From positions 7,133 through 71,132 of the forward strand of contig JBEAPR010000045.1 of NCBI GenBank assembly GCA_041164265.1: a DNA stretch of 64,000 bases. The letters run 5' to 3'. The stretch is from CALAZP01 sp041164265. Its GTDB lineage: Bacteria; Bacteroidota; Bacteroidia; Chitinophagales; Saprospiraceae. A program made the translations under genes and the position numbers. Below are positions 42,477-50,361 of the stretch, piece after piece (the first letter of the stretch is position 1; every line of letters starts with the position of its first letter). The notes under the pieces are model-generated. The model made no database searches and had not been told where the DNA came from. It saw only the letters and a list, made by a program, of their open reading frames with translations.

Positions 42477-42507
42477 AAAAAAAAGGGCTTTTCACAGTGA
42501 AAAGCCC
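42477..42507 (-). terminator. Terminator after the DUF4295 gene
   Basis: On the minus strand GGGCTTTTCAC and GTGAAAAGCCC (42485-42507) form a near-perfect stem, followed by eight Ts (42484 down to 42477). It lies 13 bases after the DUF4295 stop and 26 bases before ftsY. Confidence 0.85.
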
Positions 42508-42519
42508 CGTAGGTGTTTC

Positions 42520-42696
42520 TTATTTTGCGTCGAAAAACTCTTTCACCTTTTCCTTGTGCACCATCATTTCTTTATATGAGTAAGTGCCTGTAATAGGATC
42601 TTTTACACTTTTAACCACTTTTACATGGTCTCTACCCGATCCGGCATTCTGCGCTCTTTGGGCAACCCTTGCGTTTTTTGATACTTTCTTAGCCAT
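42520..42696 (-). CDS. DUF4295 small basic ribosome-associated protein
   Basis: 58 residues, start ATG 42694-42696, stop TAA at 42520. Begins MAKKVSKNARVAQRAQN and ends KEKVKEFFDAK; strongly basic. This is the DUF4295 family, confined to Bacteroidota as far as I know. I recall it being described as an extra large-subunit protein (bL38) in a Flavobacterium ribosome structure, a memory I cannot check here. The setting, 16 bases after rpmG, agrees with a ribosomal role. Confidence 0.88.
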   Translation of the reverse strand: MAKKVSKNARVAQRAQNAGSGRDHVKVVKSVKDPITGTYSYKEMMVHKEKVKEFFDAK

Positions 42697-42712
42697 TTCG
42701 TGTTAATTTAAA

Positions 42713-42901
42713 TTATTTGATTTCCCTGTGTAGGGTTTTCTTCTTTAAAATTGGATTGTATTTCAATAACTCCAATCTATCAGGTGTATTTTTTCTATTT
42801 TTTTGGGTAACGTACCTAGAAGTTCCAGGCATTCCAGTTGCCTTGTGTTCTGTACATTCCAAAATAATCTGTTGTCTGTTGCCTTTACTTTTCTTTGCCA
42901 T
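42713..42901 (-). CDS. rpmG: 50S ribosomal protein bL33, zinc-free form
   Basis: 62 residues. Begins MAKKSKGNRQQIILECTEHK, contains GMPGTSRYVTQKNRKNTPDR and ends NPILKKKTLHREIK. One cysteine only (Cys16), so the four-cysteine zinc site is missing. Lies five bases after rpmB, the usual pair. Confidence 0.95.
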   Translation of the reverse strand: MAKKSKGNRQQIILECTEHKATGMPGTSRYVTQKNRKNTPDRLELLKYNPILKKKTLHREIK

Positions 42902-42906
42902 AATAA

Positions 42907-43155
42907 TTATACGTTGACACCGGTTCTTACACCTTTTTTATTCAATTTTTGTAGATAAGCATAGATTCCTAATTTGTTGATGGTTCTCAAAGCATGAGAA
43001 GAGACCTTCAACGTCACCCATTCCTTAGTCTCTGGAATAAAGAAACGCTTAGTATGTAAATTAGGTAAAAATCTTCGCTTGGTTTTTCTGTTAGAGTGCG
43101 AAACAGAATTACCTGTAATGGGCCTTTTTCCTGTTAATTGACAAATACGTGACAT
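42907..43155 (-). CDS. rpmB: 50S ribosomal protein bL28
   Basis: 82 residues. Begins MSRICQLTGKRPITGNSVSH and contains NRKTKRRFLPNLHTKRFFIP. One cysteine (Cys5), so no zinc site. The C-terminal ends KLNKKGVRTGVNV. It begins 36 bases after the tRNA-Arg gene, and the strong promoter upstream of the tRNA probably serves both. Confidence 0.96.
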   Translation of the reverse strand: MSRICQLTGKRPITGNSVSHSNRKTKRRFLPNLHTKRFFIPETKEWVTLKVSSHALRTINKLGIYAYLQKLNKKGVRTGVNV

Positions 43156-43191
43156 TTTCTATTTTTTTTCAATAATTCAATTGATTCCAAG

Positions 43192-43265
43192 TGACTCCGC
43201 CAGGACTCGAACCTGGAACCTTCTGATCCGTAGTCAGATGCTCTATCCAATTAAGCCACGGAGCC
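43192..43265 (-). tRNA. tRNA-Arg, anticodon ACG
   Basis: 74 nt. Acceptor GGCTCCG (5' end at 43265) pairs with CGGAGTC, discriminator A at 43192; CCA is not encoded. D-arm GCTTAATTGGATAGAGC, anticodon stem TCTGA/TCAGA with loop CTACGGA (anticodon ACG, read as ICG after deamination), T-arm with GTTCGAGTC. Decodes CGN arginine codons. Followed by rpmB in the same direction. Confidence 0.97.
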
Positions 43266-43296
43266 TAATGTTTGCAGTTTTTATCCATTGCGGATG

Positions 43297-43326
43297 CAAA
43301 GATAATAGTTTTATATTCTCTGCAAA
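43297..43326 (-). promoter_or_regulatory. Full Bacteroidota promoter for tRNA-Arg and rpmB-rpmG
   Basis: On the minus strand a TTTG (43323-43326) is followed after 18 bases by TATCTTTG (43297-43304), matching both the -33 (TTTG) and -7 (TAnnTTTG) consensus. Transcription would begin near 43291, about 25 bases before the tRNA 5' end. Best promoter match found in the window. Confidence 0.8.
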
Positions 43327-43340
43327 GAAATTCTGTGGCT

Positions 43341-44960
43341 TTATTGAACTAAAAAGGGTTGAACCACTCTTTGCCCTTCTTTCTCTATAGAAACAAGATA
43401 ATAACCCTGCGGCAAGGCGGAAAGTTCCAAAGTAAGAACAGTAGATTGAAAATTTAATAATACATAATCTTGCTCCTGTAGTTGGACTCCCAAGAGATTG
43501 AAAATATGAACCTTATAGTTTCCTGATTCGGCAACTTGTATTTCTATATTTAAATCTCTTTGAGTAGGGTTGGGCCATACCTTCGTTAGTGCTAGTGGTT
43601 TTTCTTCAGTGGTGCAATAAGAAGCCAACTGCACGGCAGATTGATAGGCGTTTAACATCCCCCCTGTAGCTGTATATTCTTCTAGGGAAGTCATGGGAGT
43701 TACTCCATTTATAATGGCTTCTCTCACCAAAAGTGCGGTTTCTGAAGGGCTGGAAATCAACTTATTTTCAATTTCCAAACAAGGGAGAGCGTACATAAGG
43801 GCAATGGTACCGGCAAGGTGGGGGGCAGCTGCTGAAGTTCCACTAAATATACCGTATTCCCCTCTTGGTTTGGTAGAATAGGAATCTTCTCCTGGACTCC
43901 CTAGATCTACCGATACCATCCCGTAAGCTGAATTGCTGACTTTTTCACCCGATTGATCCATGTTAAGTGTAGTAATGATATAGTCACTAGGGCAAGTTGT
44001 CGGCATATCTCCGAAAGTTTCAACATCATTACCATTATTAGCAGTTGCGCAGGCAGTCAATACCCCCTGAGCACCTAGTAGGTCGTACTGGGCAGCCCAA
44101 ACGGGAACTTCTTCGCAGAATACACCATTAATACCGAAAGAAGCATTAGTCACTACAATAAGCGCTCCTTCCTCCCCTTGTGTTTGATTGTACAAAGTTC
44201 GTTGGTAAAGCACATACTCATAAGCTTCAATTATATCAGCACCACTTTGGATGCTTAACAGCATCAATTCACAGGCCCAATTAATTCCACTGACTCCAAT
44301 CCCATTATTACCTGCTGCACCAATAATTCCTGCCACACTGGTGCCATGAGATCCTTTATTTTCTATTGAACTATTAGTAATAAAATTCCAACCATTAATA
44401 TCATCAATGTATCCATTTTCATCATTATCTAACCCATCCCCAGGTGTCTCACCTTTATTAATCCAAAGATTGGGAATAAGATCGGGGTGACTGGCGTCAA
44501 AACCAAAATCTATCACTGCAATAACCAGTGGTTTGCCATTAGCAGTTTGCCCTCCTTTAGAAGTATTCCAAATCGCTTCTACTTCAATGGCGGTCAATCC
44601 CCATTGCTCACTGTAATAGGTGTCGTTAGGAGTAGCTCGTGGAGTGACCAATCTGTTGTGTTCTGCAGCTTGAACTCCGGGAAATTTTTTAATGGCTTCG
44701 AGAATCCTAAACGAGGAATTTTTTGCCGAAGGCGAATACTGATACAAATAAATAGGTCTATTTTGAGATAAAGGTCGAATCATTTTGAGATTCAATTCCC
44801 GTAAAAAGGAATCCGCGCCAAAAGGATTAGATTTTTCAAATCTCTCCCAGGAAATAATGATTTCTCCTTGAATTATTCCAGAAGCAGATGTATGCCCCAA
44901 CAGCAAACAGTTTGGTGTGAGTAATAATATGGAAACCAATAAAAACCAGCCCGTCCTCAT
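43341..44960 (-). CDS. Secreted subtilisin-like serine protease with T9SS sorting tail
   Basis: 539 residues. Signal peptide (hydrophobic 5-22), a propeptide-like region to about 115, then the S8 domain with the catalytic triad Asp151 (AVIDFGFDASHPD), His205 (GSHGTSVAGI) and Ser376 (SGTSAAAPHLAG). Residues about 455-539 form a T9SS type A sorting domain (VWPNPTQRDLNIEI, LSALPQGYYLVSI). So it is probably exported by Sec, then through the T9SS encoded at 29-37 kb, and released or attached by PorU. Single gene with an opposite neighbour. Confidence 0.92.
   Translation of the reverse strand: MRTGWFLLVSILLLTPNCLLLGHTSASGIIQGEIIISWERFEKSNPFGADSFLRELNLKMIRPLSQNRPIYLYQYSPSAKNSSFRILEAIKKFPGVQAAEHNRLVTPRATPNDTYYSEQWGLTAIEVEAIWNTSKGGQTANGKPLVIAVIDFGFDASHPDLIPNLWINKGETPGDGLDNDENGYIDDINGWNFITNSSIENKGSHGTSVAGIIGAAGNNGIGVSGINWACELMLLSIQSGADIIEAYEYVLYQRTLYNQTQGEEGALIVVTNASFGINGVFCEEVPVWAAQYDLLGAQGVLTACATANNGNDVETFGDMPTTCPSDYIITTLNMDQSGEKVSNSAYGMVSVDLGSPGEDSYSTKPRGEYGIFSGTSAAAPHLAGTIALMYALPCLEIENKLISSPSETALLVREAIINGVTPMTSLEEYTATGGMLNAYQSAVQLASYCTTEEKPLALTKVWPNPTQRDLNIEIQVAESGNYKVHIFNLLGVQLQEQDYVLLNFQSTVLTLELSALPQGYYLVSIEKEGQRVVQPFLVQ
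44721..44733 (+). repeat. NCCGAAGGN' hairpin repeat, copy 3 (G:C type)
   Basis: TTTTGCCGAAGGC on the plus strand, antisense to the protease gene, where it encodes part of S-P-S-A-K. Confidence 0.6.
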
Positions 44961-45042
44961 AATTTTTAGTTTTTTACCTCACTTTTCTCCAGTGAAAAGT
45001 ACAAACAAAATAACTTTAGCAAGGTTAAAACGTTATTTTAAA

Positions 45043-45050
45043 TATTTTTG
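45043..45050 (+). promoter_or_regulatory. Promoter -7 box for the TlpA-like gene
   Basis: TATTTTTG fits TAnnTTTG, 36 bases before the ATG at 45086. No TTTG -33 element at the expected place. The adjoining 44984-45000 region has the inverted repeat ACTTTTC/GAAAAGT in the divergent protease leader. Confidence 0.45.
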
Positions 45051-45085
45051 CATTTATTCTAGGATGAAATTTTAAAAAAGTGCTT

Positions 45086-46525
45086 ATGAGAATTTTTTTA
45101 CTCCTCTTTGTATTTGCGATTTTGGCTTCCTGTGGTGGACAGGGTAATGATAATTCCACTTCGAATAAGCAAACTGGAGGGCTATCTATAACAGCGGAAA
45201 TTCAGAATATGAAGCCTGGATTTACTTATGTCATTGGATATTACGGAGATCAGCGGTTTAAGGTAGATTCAGCCATGGTAGAAAATGGTAGAATGGTTTT
45301 GGAAAGAGATAATGCTTTTCCTAGTGGCCTTTATCTCCTGGTTTTTCCAGATCAACAAATAGTTCAAATTTTATTGGATTCAGATCAATCAATGACAATA
45401 AGGGGTAATGCTGGAAATTTAACCGCTACGCTTTCTATTGAGGGGCAAGAAGATACCCAAATCATGTACTCCACCATGCAGGAAGAAGCGAATTTCAATC
45501 AACAATTATCGGACATTAGTCAAAAATTAAAAGGTGCCACAGCGGATACACCTGAATACGAAGCACTTTTGGAGGAGCGTAAAACAGCGACACTAGCAAG
45601 ACAAGAATTTCTGGAATCTGTATTCCAGAAATATCCTACTTCTTTCTTCACCGCCTTCAAACGGTCCGGGCAAAATCCAGATCCTACAGAAGTGATTACC
45701 GATCAAGGAACGGTGGATTTAACCTTGTATCGCAAATACTTTTGGGAAAATGTTGACTTCACAGATCCAAGGCTACTGAGAACTCCTGTGATTGCCAATA
45801 AGTTGAAGAGACAGATTAAGGATTTTACGATTCAAAGGGCTGATTCAATTATCAGTACTGCTAAGTATTTGATGGATTTGGCGGAGCAAAACAATGAATA
45901 TTTCCAGTTTTTTGCCAATTGGATTGCCTTGGAATATCCTCCTGGAGAATCCTCTTTGATGGATGCCGAAGCAGTGAATGTGTTTATGGTTCAAAATTAT
46001 TTTACCGAAGAAAAAGCTTTCTGGAGTACTCCGGAGCAAATTCAAGCCCTTCAGCAAAGAGCCTACACTATGGCTCAAAGTTTGGTGGGTCAAACGGCAC
46101 AAGACGTAGTTAGTAACGGCCCGAATGGAGAGACGATTTCTTTGATGAAAGATGTTACCTCTGATTATGTAATCGTTTACATGTTTAACCCCGATTGTGA
46201 TCATTGTAGGGAAGAAACACCCAAATTGGTAGACCTGATGAAGCGAACTTCCAAGCAAAAAATGCAGGTTTTCGCGATAGCGGTGGATACCGAAGACCAA
46301 AAGTGGAAAAAGTTTATCCAAGATTATGGAATTGGTGACTTTGTTAATGTTTTCGATCCAACCAATCGTTCAATTTATGCCAAGTATTATGTGGATATCA
46401 CTCCAGAGATCTATATTTTAGATAAATCTAGAACCATTATTGCTAAAAATCTTAAAGTCTTTCAAATCGAAGACGCCATAAAGCGCTATGAACAATCTCT
46501 TATCGGTAGCTTGAGAGACCTCTAA
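45086..46525 (+). CDS. Thioredoxin-like (TlpA/AhpC-type) lipoprotein
   Basis: 479 residues from ATG 45086; a GTG at 45080 is the alternative. Lipobox ending ILASC (Cys16). The N-terminal domain (about 30-140) looks like DUF4369, with GFTYVIGYYGDQRFKVDSA. A helical middle domain (about 150-330) resembles DUF5106. The C-terminal thioredoxin-like domain has FNPDCDHCREETPKLVDLM with redox pair Cys371/Cys374. Such proteins reduce disulfides in the periplasm or at the outer membrane inner face. Partner unknown; no neighbour suggests one. Confidence 0.85.
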   Translation: MRIFLLLFVFAILASCGGQGNDNSTSNKQTGGLSITAEIQNMKPGFTYVIGYYGDQRFKVDSAMVENGRMVLERDNAFPSGLYLLVFPDQQIVQILLDSDQSMTIRGNAGNLTATLSIEGQEDTQIMYSTMQEEANFNQQLSDISQKLKGATADTPEYEALLEERKTATLARQEFLESVFQKYPTSFFTAFKRSGQNPDPTEVITDQGTVDLTLYRKYFWENVDFTDPRLLRTPVIANKLKRQIKDFTIQRADSIISTAKYLMDLAEQNNEYFQFFANWIALEYPPGESSLMDAEAVNVFMVQNYFTEEKAFWSTPEQIQALQQRAYTMAQSLVGQTAQDVVSNGPNGETISLMKDVTSDYVIVYMFNPDCDHCREETPKLVDLMKRTSKQKMQVFAIAVDTEDQKWKKFIQDYGIGDFVNVFDPTNRSIYAKYYVDITPEIYILDKSRTIIAKNLKVFQIEDAIKRYEQSLIGSLRDL

Positions 46526-46738
46526 GCCTCCTTAGGGAAAAATATCATTGTTCTTTATTCAGGAGAATAAATATCAGGTTGCAAATGGTAGTTTGGATTG
46601 TTTTTCTGCTGGTGGTGACGTTCTGCTAAGCCGCTTTGCTAAAGCAATTAAGTATTGAATAGACTGGAAAATCTGGCATTAATAGAGAATCATATTAGCG
46701 AAGGTGAAGAAATATTTTCCCTTTACCTTCGGTAAAAG
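46526..46738. other. Gene-free spacer with several inverted repeats
   Basis: 213 bases between convergent genes. Contains TTTATTC (46554-46560) with GAATAAA (46565-46571), loop AGGA; GCTTT/AAAGC near 46630; and the CTTTACC/GGTAAAG hairpin at 46723-46739, which is copy 4 of the NCCGAAGGN' repeat. None has a clear T-tract. They may serve as weak terminators for one or both flanking genes. Confidence 0.5.
46726..46738 (-). repeat. NCCGAAGGN' hairpin repeat, copy 4 (A:T type)
   Basis: On the minus strand reads TTTTACCGAAGGT and continues AAAGG, giving the longest pairing of the family. The only intergenic copy, directly after the aminotransferase stop. Confidence 0.65.
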
Positions 46739-47641
46739 TTATAGACCCGGAATGGGTATCCCTTCTTTTTCTGTTTTAGCTCGGAATATCTTAGTTAATT
46801 TTTGGAAGGTCTCGTTATATCCACTTCCTCTAATTGCTCTGCCGTCAATCTGATGTACTCTGGTCAATTCCCCCATGGTTCCGGTAGCGAAAACTTCATC
46901 AGCATTGTAGAATTCCGAAAGAGAAAAAGAACCTTCTTCCAAAGGAATGCCCTCTTGCTGGCAAATTGCCATAACCGTGCCCCTTGTGATGCCTGGCAAA
47001 CAAGCATGGGCAGCTGGGGTTTTGACTACACCATCTTTAATCATAAATAAATTGACTGCATTGGTTTCCGCTACAAATCCATCCTTATCCAACATAATGG
47101 CATCATCTGCTCCTGCGTAGTTGGCTTCAATTTTAGCCAATATATTATTCAATAAATTATTGTGGTGAATTTTTGAGTCTAGAAACATAGGATTATTTCG
47201 CCTTGTAGAGGCAGTAATTAAAGTAATACTCTCTGGGTAAACCGGTGGTTTCCATTCTGCTAAAACAATTAGGGTACACCCTTTTTGGTTTAATCTAGGA
47301 TCCATACCAGAAGTATATTTTTCCCCTCTGGTTAAAGTCAACCGTATATGTACACCATCATACATTTGATTGGCTTTTAAGGTTTCAAATATGGCTTTAG
47401 CAACGAAATCGGCCGAAGGAATTTCTTTGAAATCCAAGGCATGAGCAGAATCTTCTAATCTTTGGAGGTGTTTATCCAAACAAAATACTCTGCCTTGGTA
47501 AACCCTTAATCCTTCCCAAACGGCATCTCCTCCTTGCACTACACTATCGAAAACAGAAACCTTAGCTTCATTGCGATGGACAATAGCGCCATTAACATAA
47601 ACTAAAATATTATCGTTTTTTGGATTTTGCTTTTGTAACAT
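46739..47641 (-). CDS. Class IV aminotransferase (branched-chain or D-amino-acid type)
   Basis: 300 residues, PLP fold type IV. Motifs: VYVNGAIVHRNEAKVSVFDS, GDAVWEGLRVYQGRVFCLDK, the PLP-lysine region LDSKIHHNNLLNNILAK, and AETNAVNLFMIKDG with LPGITRGTVMAICQ. IlvE is the commonest member of this length, but D-alanine aminotransferase and aminodeoxychorismate lyase share the fold. It is the third gene of a TetR-sulfotransferase-aminotransferase operon, an unusual context for housekeeping IlvE. Substrate not determined. Confidence 0.85.
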   Translation of the reverse strand: MLQKQNPKNDNILVYVNGAIVHRNEAKVSVFDSVVQGGDAVWEGLRVYQGRVFCLDKHLQRLEDSAHALDFKEIPSADFVAKAIFETLKANQMYDGVHIRLTLTRGEKYTSGMDPRLNQKGCTLIVLAEWKPPVYPESITLITASTRRNNPMFLDSKIHHNNLLNNILAKIEANYAGADDAIMLDKDGFVAETNAVNLFMIKDGVVKTPAAHACLPGITRGTVMAICQQEGIPLEEGSFSLSEFYNADEVFATGTMGELTRVHQIDGRAIRGSGYNETFQKLTKIFRAKTEKEGIPIPGL

Positions 47642-47648
47642 TCCTCGT

Positions 47649-48377
47649 TTAACTTTTTATCGCTGATTCAAATAAGATTTCATAAATGGGCATACAACTT
47701 TCCAACAAAGGTTGTAAGGATGCTGGTATAACTTTTTCTTCATTAGAAGGTGGAGCAAATCCAGTACTTTTATGAACATTTGCGTACCAATAAGGAGCCC
47801 ATACCCCATCTTCAGGCCTAGGGCCTGCTGGCCATGATAACATTGCTGCGTCATAGGGTATTTCTAATGCAACACACAATTCAGCTAAAATACCAGCTGG
47901 ATTTTTTAATAACTCATTGGTATCTACCACGGCGTGTAAACAACCCATTTCATTTAATTTCTCAAATATTTCCAGCTGTTGTTCTACTCCGATATCTTCC
48001 ATCACAGGAGTATGAATGACTTTGGAATAGGAGTGAATAATATCAATAGGATTTCTAATCAACATCACATTGTACATATCTGATGCAAAATCGTACTTGC
48101 CATCCAACATATGATGCGTCATTTGTTTGAATACTACCAATGGCGTATCGTATTCTTTTTTAAGCGTCTGATGGACTACCTGATTAAACTCGGTGGGCTG
48201 ACTTTTAAGCACTTCTGCTTTTCCCGGGTGGTCTAATGCTCTATCACAATGAGTTAGAAAATAGGCATAAAAAGGTTCATCTACTACAGAAGTATCTCCC
48301 CGTTGCGCAAACGAATACATAAAGGCCGTAGAAATATTCCTGGGGCTAGACCAGAGGTTGATTCTCTTTTGTACCAT
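47649..48377 (-). CDS. Sulfotransferase-like protein
   Basis: 242 residues. The N-terminal RINLWSSPRNISTAFMYSF resembles the 5'-phosphosulfate loop and MYNVMLIRNPIDIIHSYSKV resembles the 3'-phosphate-binding motif of PAPS-dependent sulfotransferases. YEHTP-type catalytic residues are not certain. No signal peptide, so cytosolic. The start overlaps the TetR stop by one base and it precedes the aminotransferase by seven bases, so the three are one operon. Target unknown. Confidence 0.75.
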   Translation of the reverse strand: MVQKRINLWSSPRNISTAFMYSFAQRGDTSVVDEPFYAYFLTHCDRALDHPGKAEVLKSQPTEFNQVVHQTLKKEYDTPLVVFKQMTHHMLDGKYDFASDMYNVMLIRNPIDIIHSYSKVIHTPVMEDIGVEQQLEIFEKLNEMGCLHAVVDTNELLKNPAGILAELCVALEIPYDAAMLSWPAGPRPEDGVWAPYWYANVHKSTGFAPPSNEEKVIPASLQPLLESCMPIYEILFESAIKS

Positions 48378-48991
48378 TATCTTTGCAAACCGTTAAGTAT
48401 GAGCACAGTAATAGCAGTCATTCGGGTTTCCACCGAATTGTAATCGTAGCGCCCCTCAATAAATAGTTCATCCTTTTCTAACCAATCCTTTTTTAAGGCT
48501 TCTGATATGATGTAAAAACTCTCGGCTAATTCAGATGCTTCAAATCTCGGTAATTCTCCATTTTCCGCTGCATTTTCAAAGAGAGACAAAATAAAGGCAA
48601 TCTCTTTTTCCCGAATCACTTCTGATAATTCTAGGAAAATAGGTTCTAATTTTTGGCGACTTTCTAAACTAATCTGAGTTAAATTGATGACTTCGTCAAA
48701 TCTTCTGATTCGCTCTGTTAGATAAAAAACTAATCGATCGCTAATTCCAGAAAAGGTTAAAGTGGTAGCTTGTAAGTCACTAATGAATTTGGCCGTTTCT
48801 TTTAAAATGACCTGCGCATATATTTCTTCTTTACTACTAAAGTAATAATAAAGAGAAGATTTGTTGAGTTGACAGCGTTTTCCAATGTCTTCCAGCGTCG
48901 ATCTTTCAAAGCCGAATCGGTTGAAAACGTCAGCGGCAGCTGCAAGAATCCGATCCCTTTTGTCTTTTTTCTTTTTAATATTTACAGCCAT
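48377..48991 (-). CDS. TetR-family transcriptional regulator
   Basis: 204 residues. N-terminal helix-turn-helix DRILAAAADVFNRFGFERST and LEDIGKRCQLNKSSLYYYFSSKEEIYAQVI is diagnostic of TetR. The C-terminal ligand domain (about 70-204) is unspecific. It heads the sulfotransferase-aminotransferase operon and is divergent from an unknown gene at 49122. It probably controls one or both units through the spacer, where an inverted repeat lies at 49022-49052. Confidence 0.93.
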   Translation of the reverse strand: MAVNIKKKKDKRDRILAAAADVFNRFGFERSTLEDIGKRCQLNKSSLYYYFSSKEEIYAQVILKETAKFISDLQATTLTFSGISDRLVFYLTERIRRFDEVINLTQISLESRQKLEPIFLELSEVIREKEIAFILSLFENAAENGELPRFEASELAESFYIISEALKKDWLEKDELFIEGRYDYNSVETRMTAITVLILNGLQR

Positions 48992-49021
48992 TTCTGGGGG
49001 GTTTAAGTCGTAAATTTACCA

Positions 49022-49052
49022 TTTTCAATTTCATTAATCGAAATTTTGAAAA
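49022..49052. promoter_or_regulatory. Candidate TetR operator
   Basis: AATTTC (49027-49032) and GAAATT (49040-49045) are perfect arms around a 7-base centre, extended outwards by TTTTC and GAAAA with two unpaired bases on the right. It lies 31 bases upstream of the tetR start, in the 130-base divergent spacer. The region is AT-rich, so chance palindromes are common. Confidence 0.35.
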
Positions 49053-49121
49053 AAAATAAATCGCTTTATTATATGTAATTAAAATAAATTTAATTTTCTT
49101 TGATATTAAAATAATTACACT

Positions 49122-50114
49122 TTGGAAACGACGACCAAAATCCCGGGCGCTGCTGAGGCTTGCATTTCTTTGTTTTCAGAGGCAAAGTTTACGGCAAACT
49201 TAGCTAAAATGGCAACAGAGGAACTGTTGTTTATGGCGTTAGCAAGCGTAAGGGTTAATCCAACACAATCCATAGCTTTGTTAAACAAAGTATGGGAAAG
49301 ACAAAGTAAAGATGGTTTCCTACCAGCTTTTCATTCTAGTAAAATACCAGCTCTACCCTTAGCAGGTTTAATTCTAGAGAAAGTTTACCGCTCTGTTCCC
49401 GTGGGTGCAGAAATCGAAACTCATTTTAAAGAATATGTAAAAAAATCTTTATCCAATCATCAATGGTGGTACAAAAACGCGGCAGATGAGGACACTTCTA
49501 TGCTGAAGGTATCCTACGATTGGGAGCATGCTGCAATAAAAAGATTAGTTACGGCGGTATTTGATAATGATTTATTGGTAAACAAAACGGAGGACGACGC
49601 TCCCAGCGCTTTGTTTAACGCCATTATCACCGCTTCTAACGAGAGTTTGATTCACCTAGGTGGTAAATTGGGATTGGATATTTCAGACCTGATGTATGCT
49701 CAAGAAATGGGAATCTATTGTATGGATGAAAAGTTCTGGGATGATTCTATGGGCACATATAATATTGGACCTTCTGAATATTTACCCCAACCTCTTAATG
49801 AAGTGATTTTGATGTCCGGAGGAATACCCACTCAAGATCAAGCTGAACAATTACTAGCGAGGTTATGCATTTTTGCAGAATTAGACCAAATGGCTTTAGA
49901 ATTTCCCGATGGTATTGAGACGACTCCACAATTTATGGCCCTAATGGAGCAGCCTTTTTTCAGTTGGTTATTGATTATTGGACTGCTAAAATACGATATG
50001 GAGGATATGGCAGAGGTAGTAAGCGGATTTTTCTTGAAAAAATTTGAGAGTCAGCCTTACAATGAAGATCAAGTCTTTTTGTCTGCTATGTATATGAATA
50101 TCCTTCAGGCCTAA
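49122..50114 (+). CDS. Uncharacterised protein, possibly alpha/alpha-toroid glycosidase-like
   Basis: 330 residues beginning at TTG 49122 (L read as Met, METTTKIPG); the next in-frame ATG is at residue 30. No signal peptide, so probably cytosolic. Almost all helical by eye. DGFLPAFHSS, HQWWYKNAADEDTSML and VSYDWEHAA weakly recall family 63-type or MGH-like helical-barrel glycosidases, with acidic residues at the right kind of place. I do not recognise it. Divergent from tetR, so possibly regulated by it. A 247-base spacer with nothing recognisable follows. Confidence 0.7.
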   Translation: METTTKIPGAAEACISLFSEAKFTANLAKMATEELLFMALASVRVNPTQSIALLNKVWERQSKDGFLPAFHSSKIPALPLAGLILEKVYRSVPVGAEIETHFKEYVKKSLSNHQWWYKNAADEDTSMLKVSYDWEHAAIKRLVTAVFDNDLLVNKTEDDAPSALFNAIITASNESLIHLGGKLGLDISDLMYAQEMGIYCMDEKFWDDSMGTYNIGPSEYLPQPLNEVILMSGGIPTQDQAEQLLARLCIFAELDQMALEFPDGIETTPQFMALMEQPFFSWLLIIGLLKYDMEDMAEVVSGFFLKKFESQPYNEDQVFLSAMYMNILQA

Positions 50115-50361
50115 TTGGGCTTGATTTAGTTGTATCATAAAGGTTCATGGATTTTATTAGCTAGACCATACTATAGTTGGGTATTTTGGATGTAATTCTT
50201 TTTTGCTGCTGGGAATCAATTATCCCTTACGTTCTATTAGGTCGATAGTTTAACCCTGTTTTACCTATATATCTGTAAGAAATTCGGCCTTAATATTTAG
50301 CTATAAGCAGTTATTCTACCATAATTTTTTTAAGGAATAGGTAATTTTATTTGTGATCCAT

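Noticed and set aside
47407..47416. CCGAAGG in the aminotransferase gene, and TCCGAAGGA at about 27615-27624
   Set aside because: The first has no flanking pair and neither has the 5' T run, so I do not count them as members of the hairpin repeat family.
50115..50361. 247-base gap between the unknown 330-residue gene and the BASS transporter
   Set aside because: Searched on both strands for RNA genes, small frames and terminators; nothing convincing.
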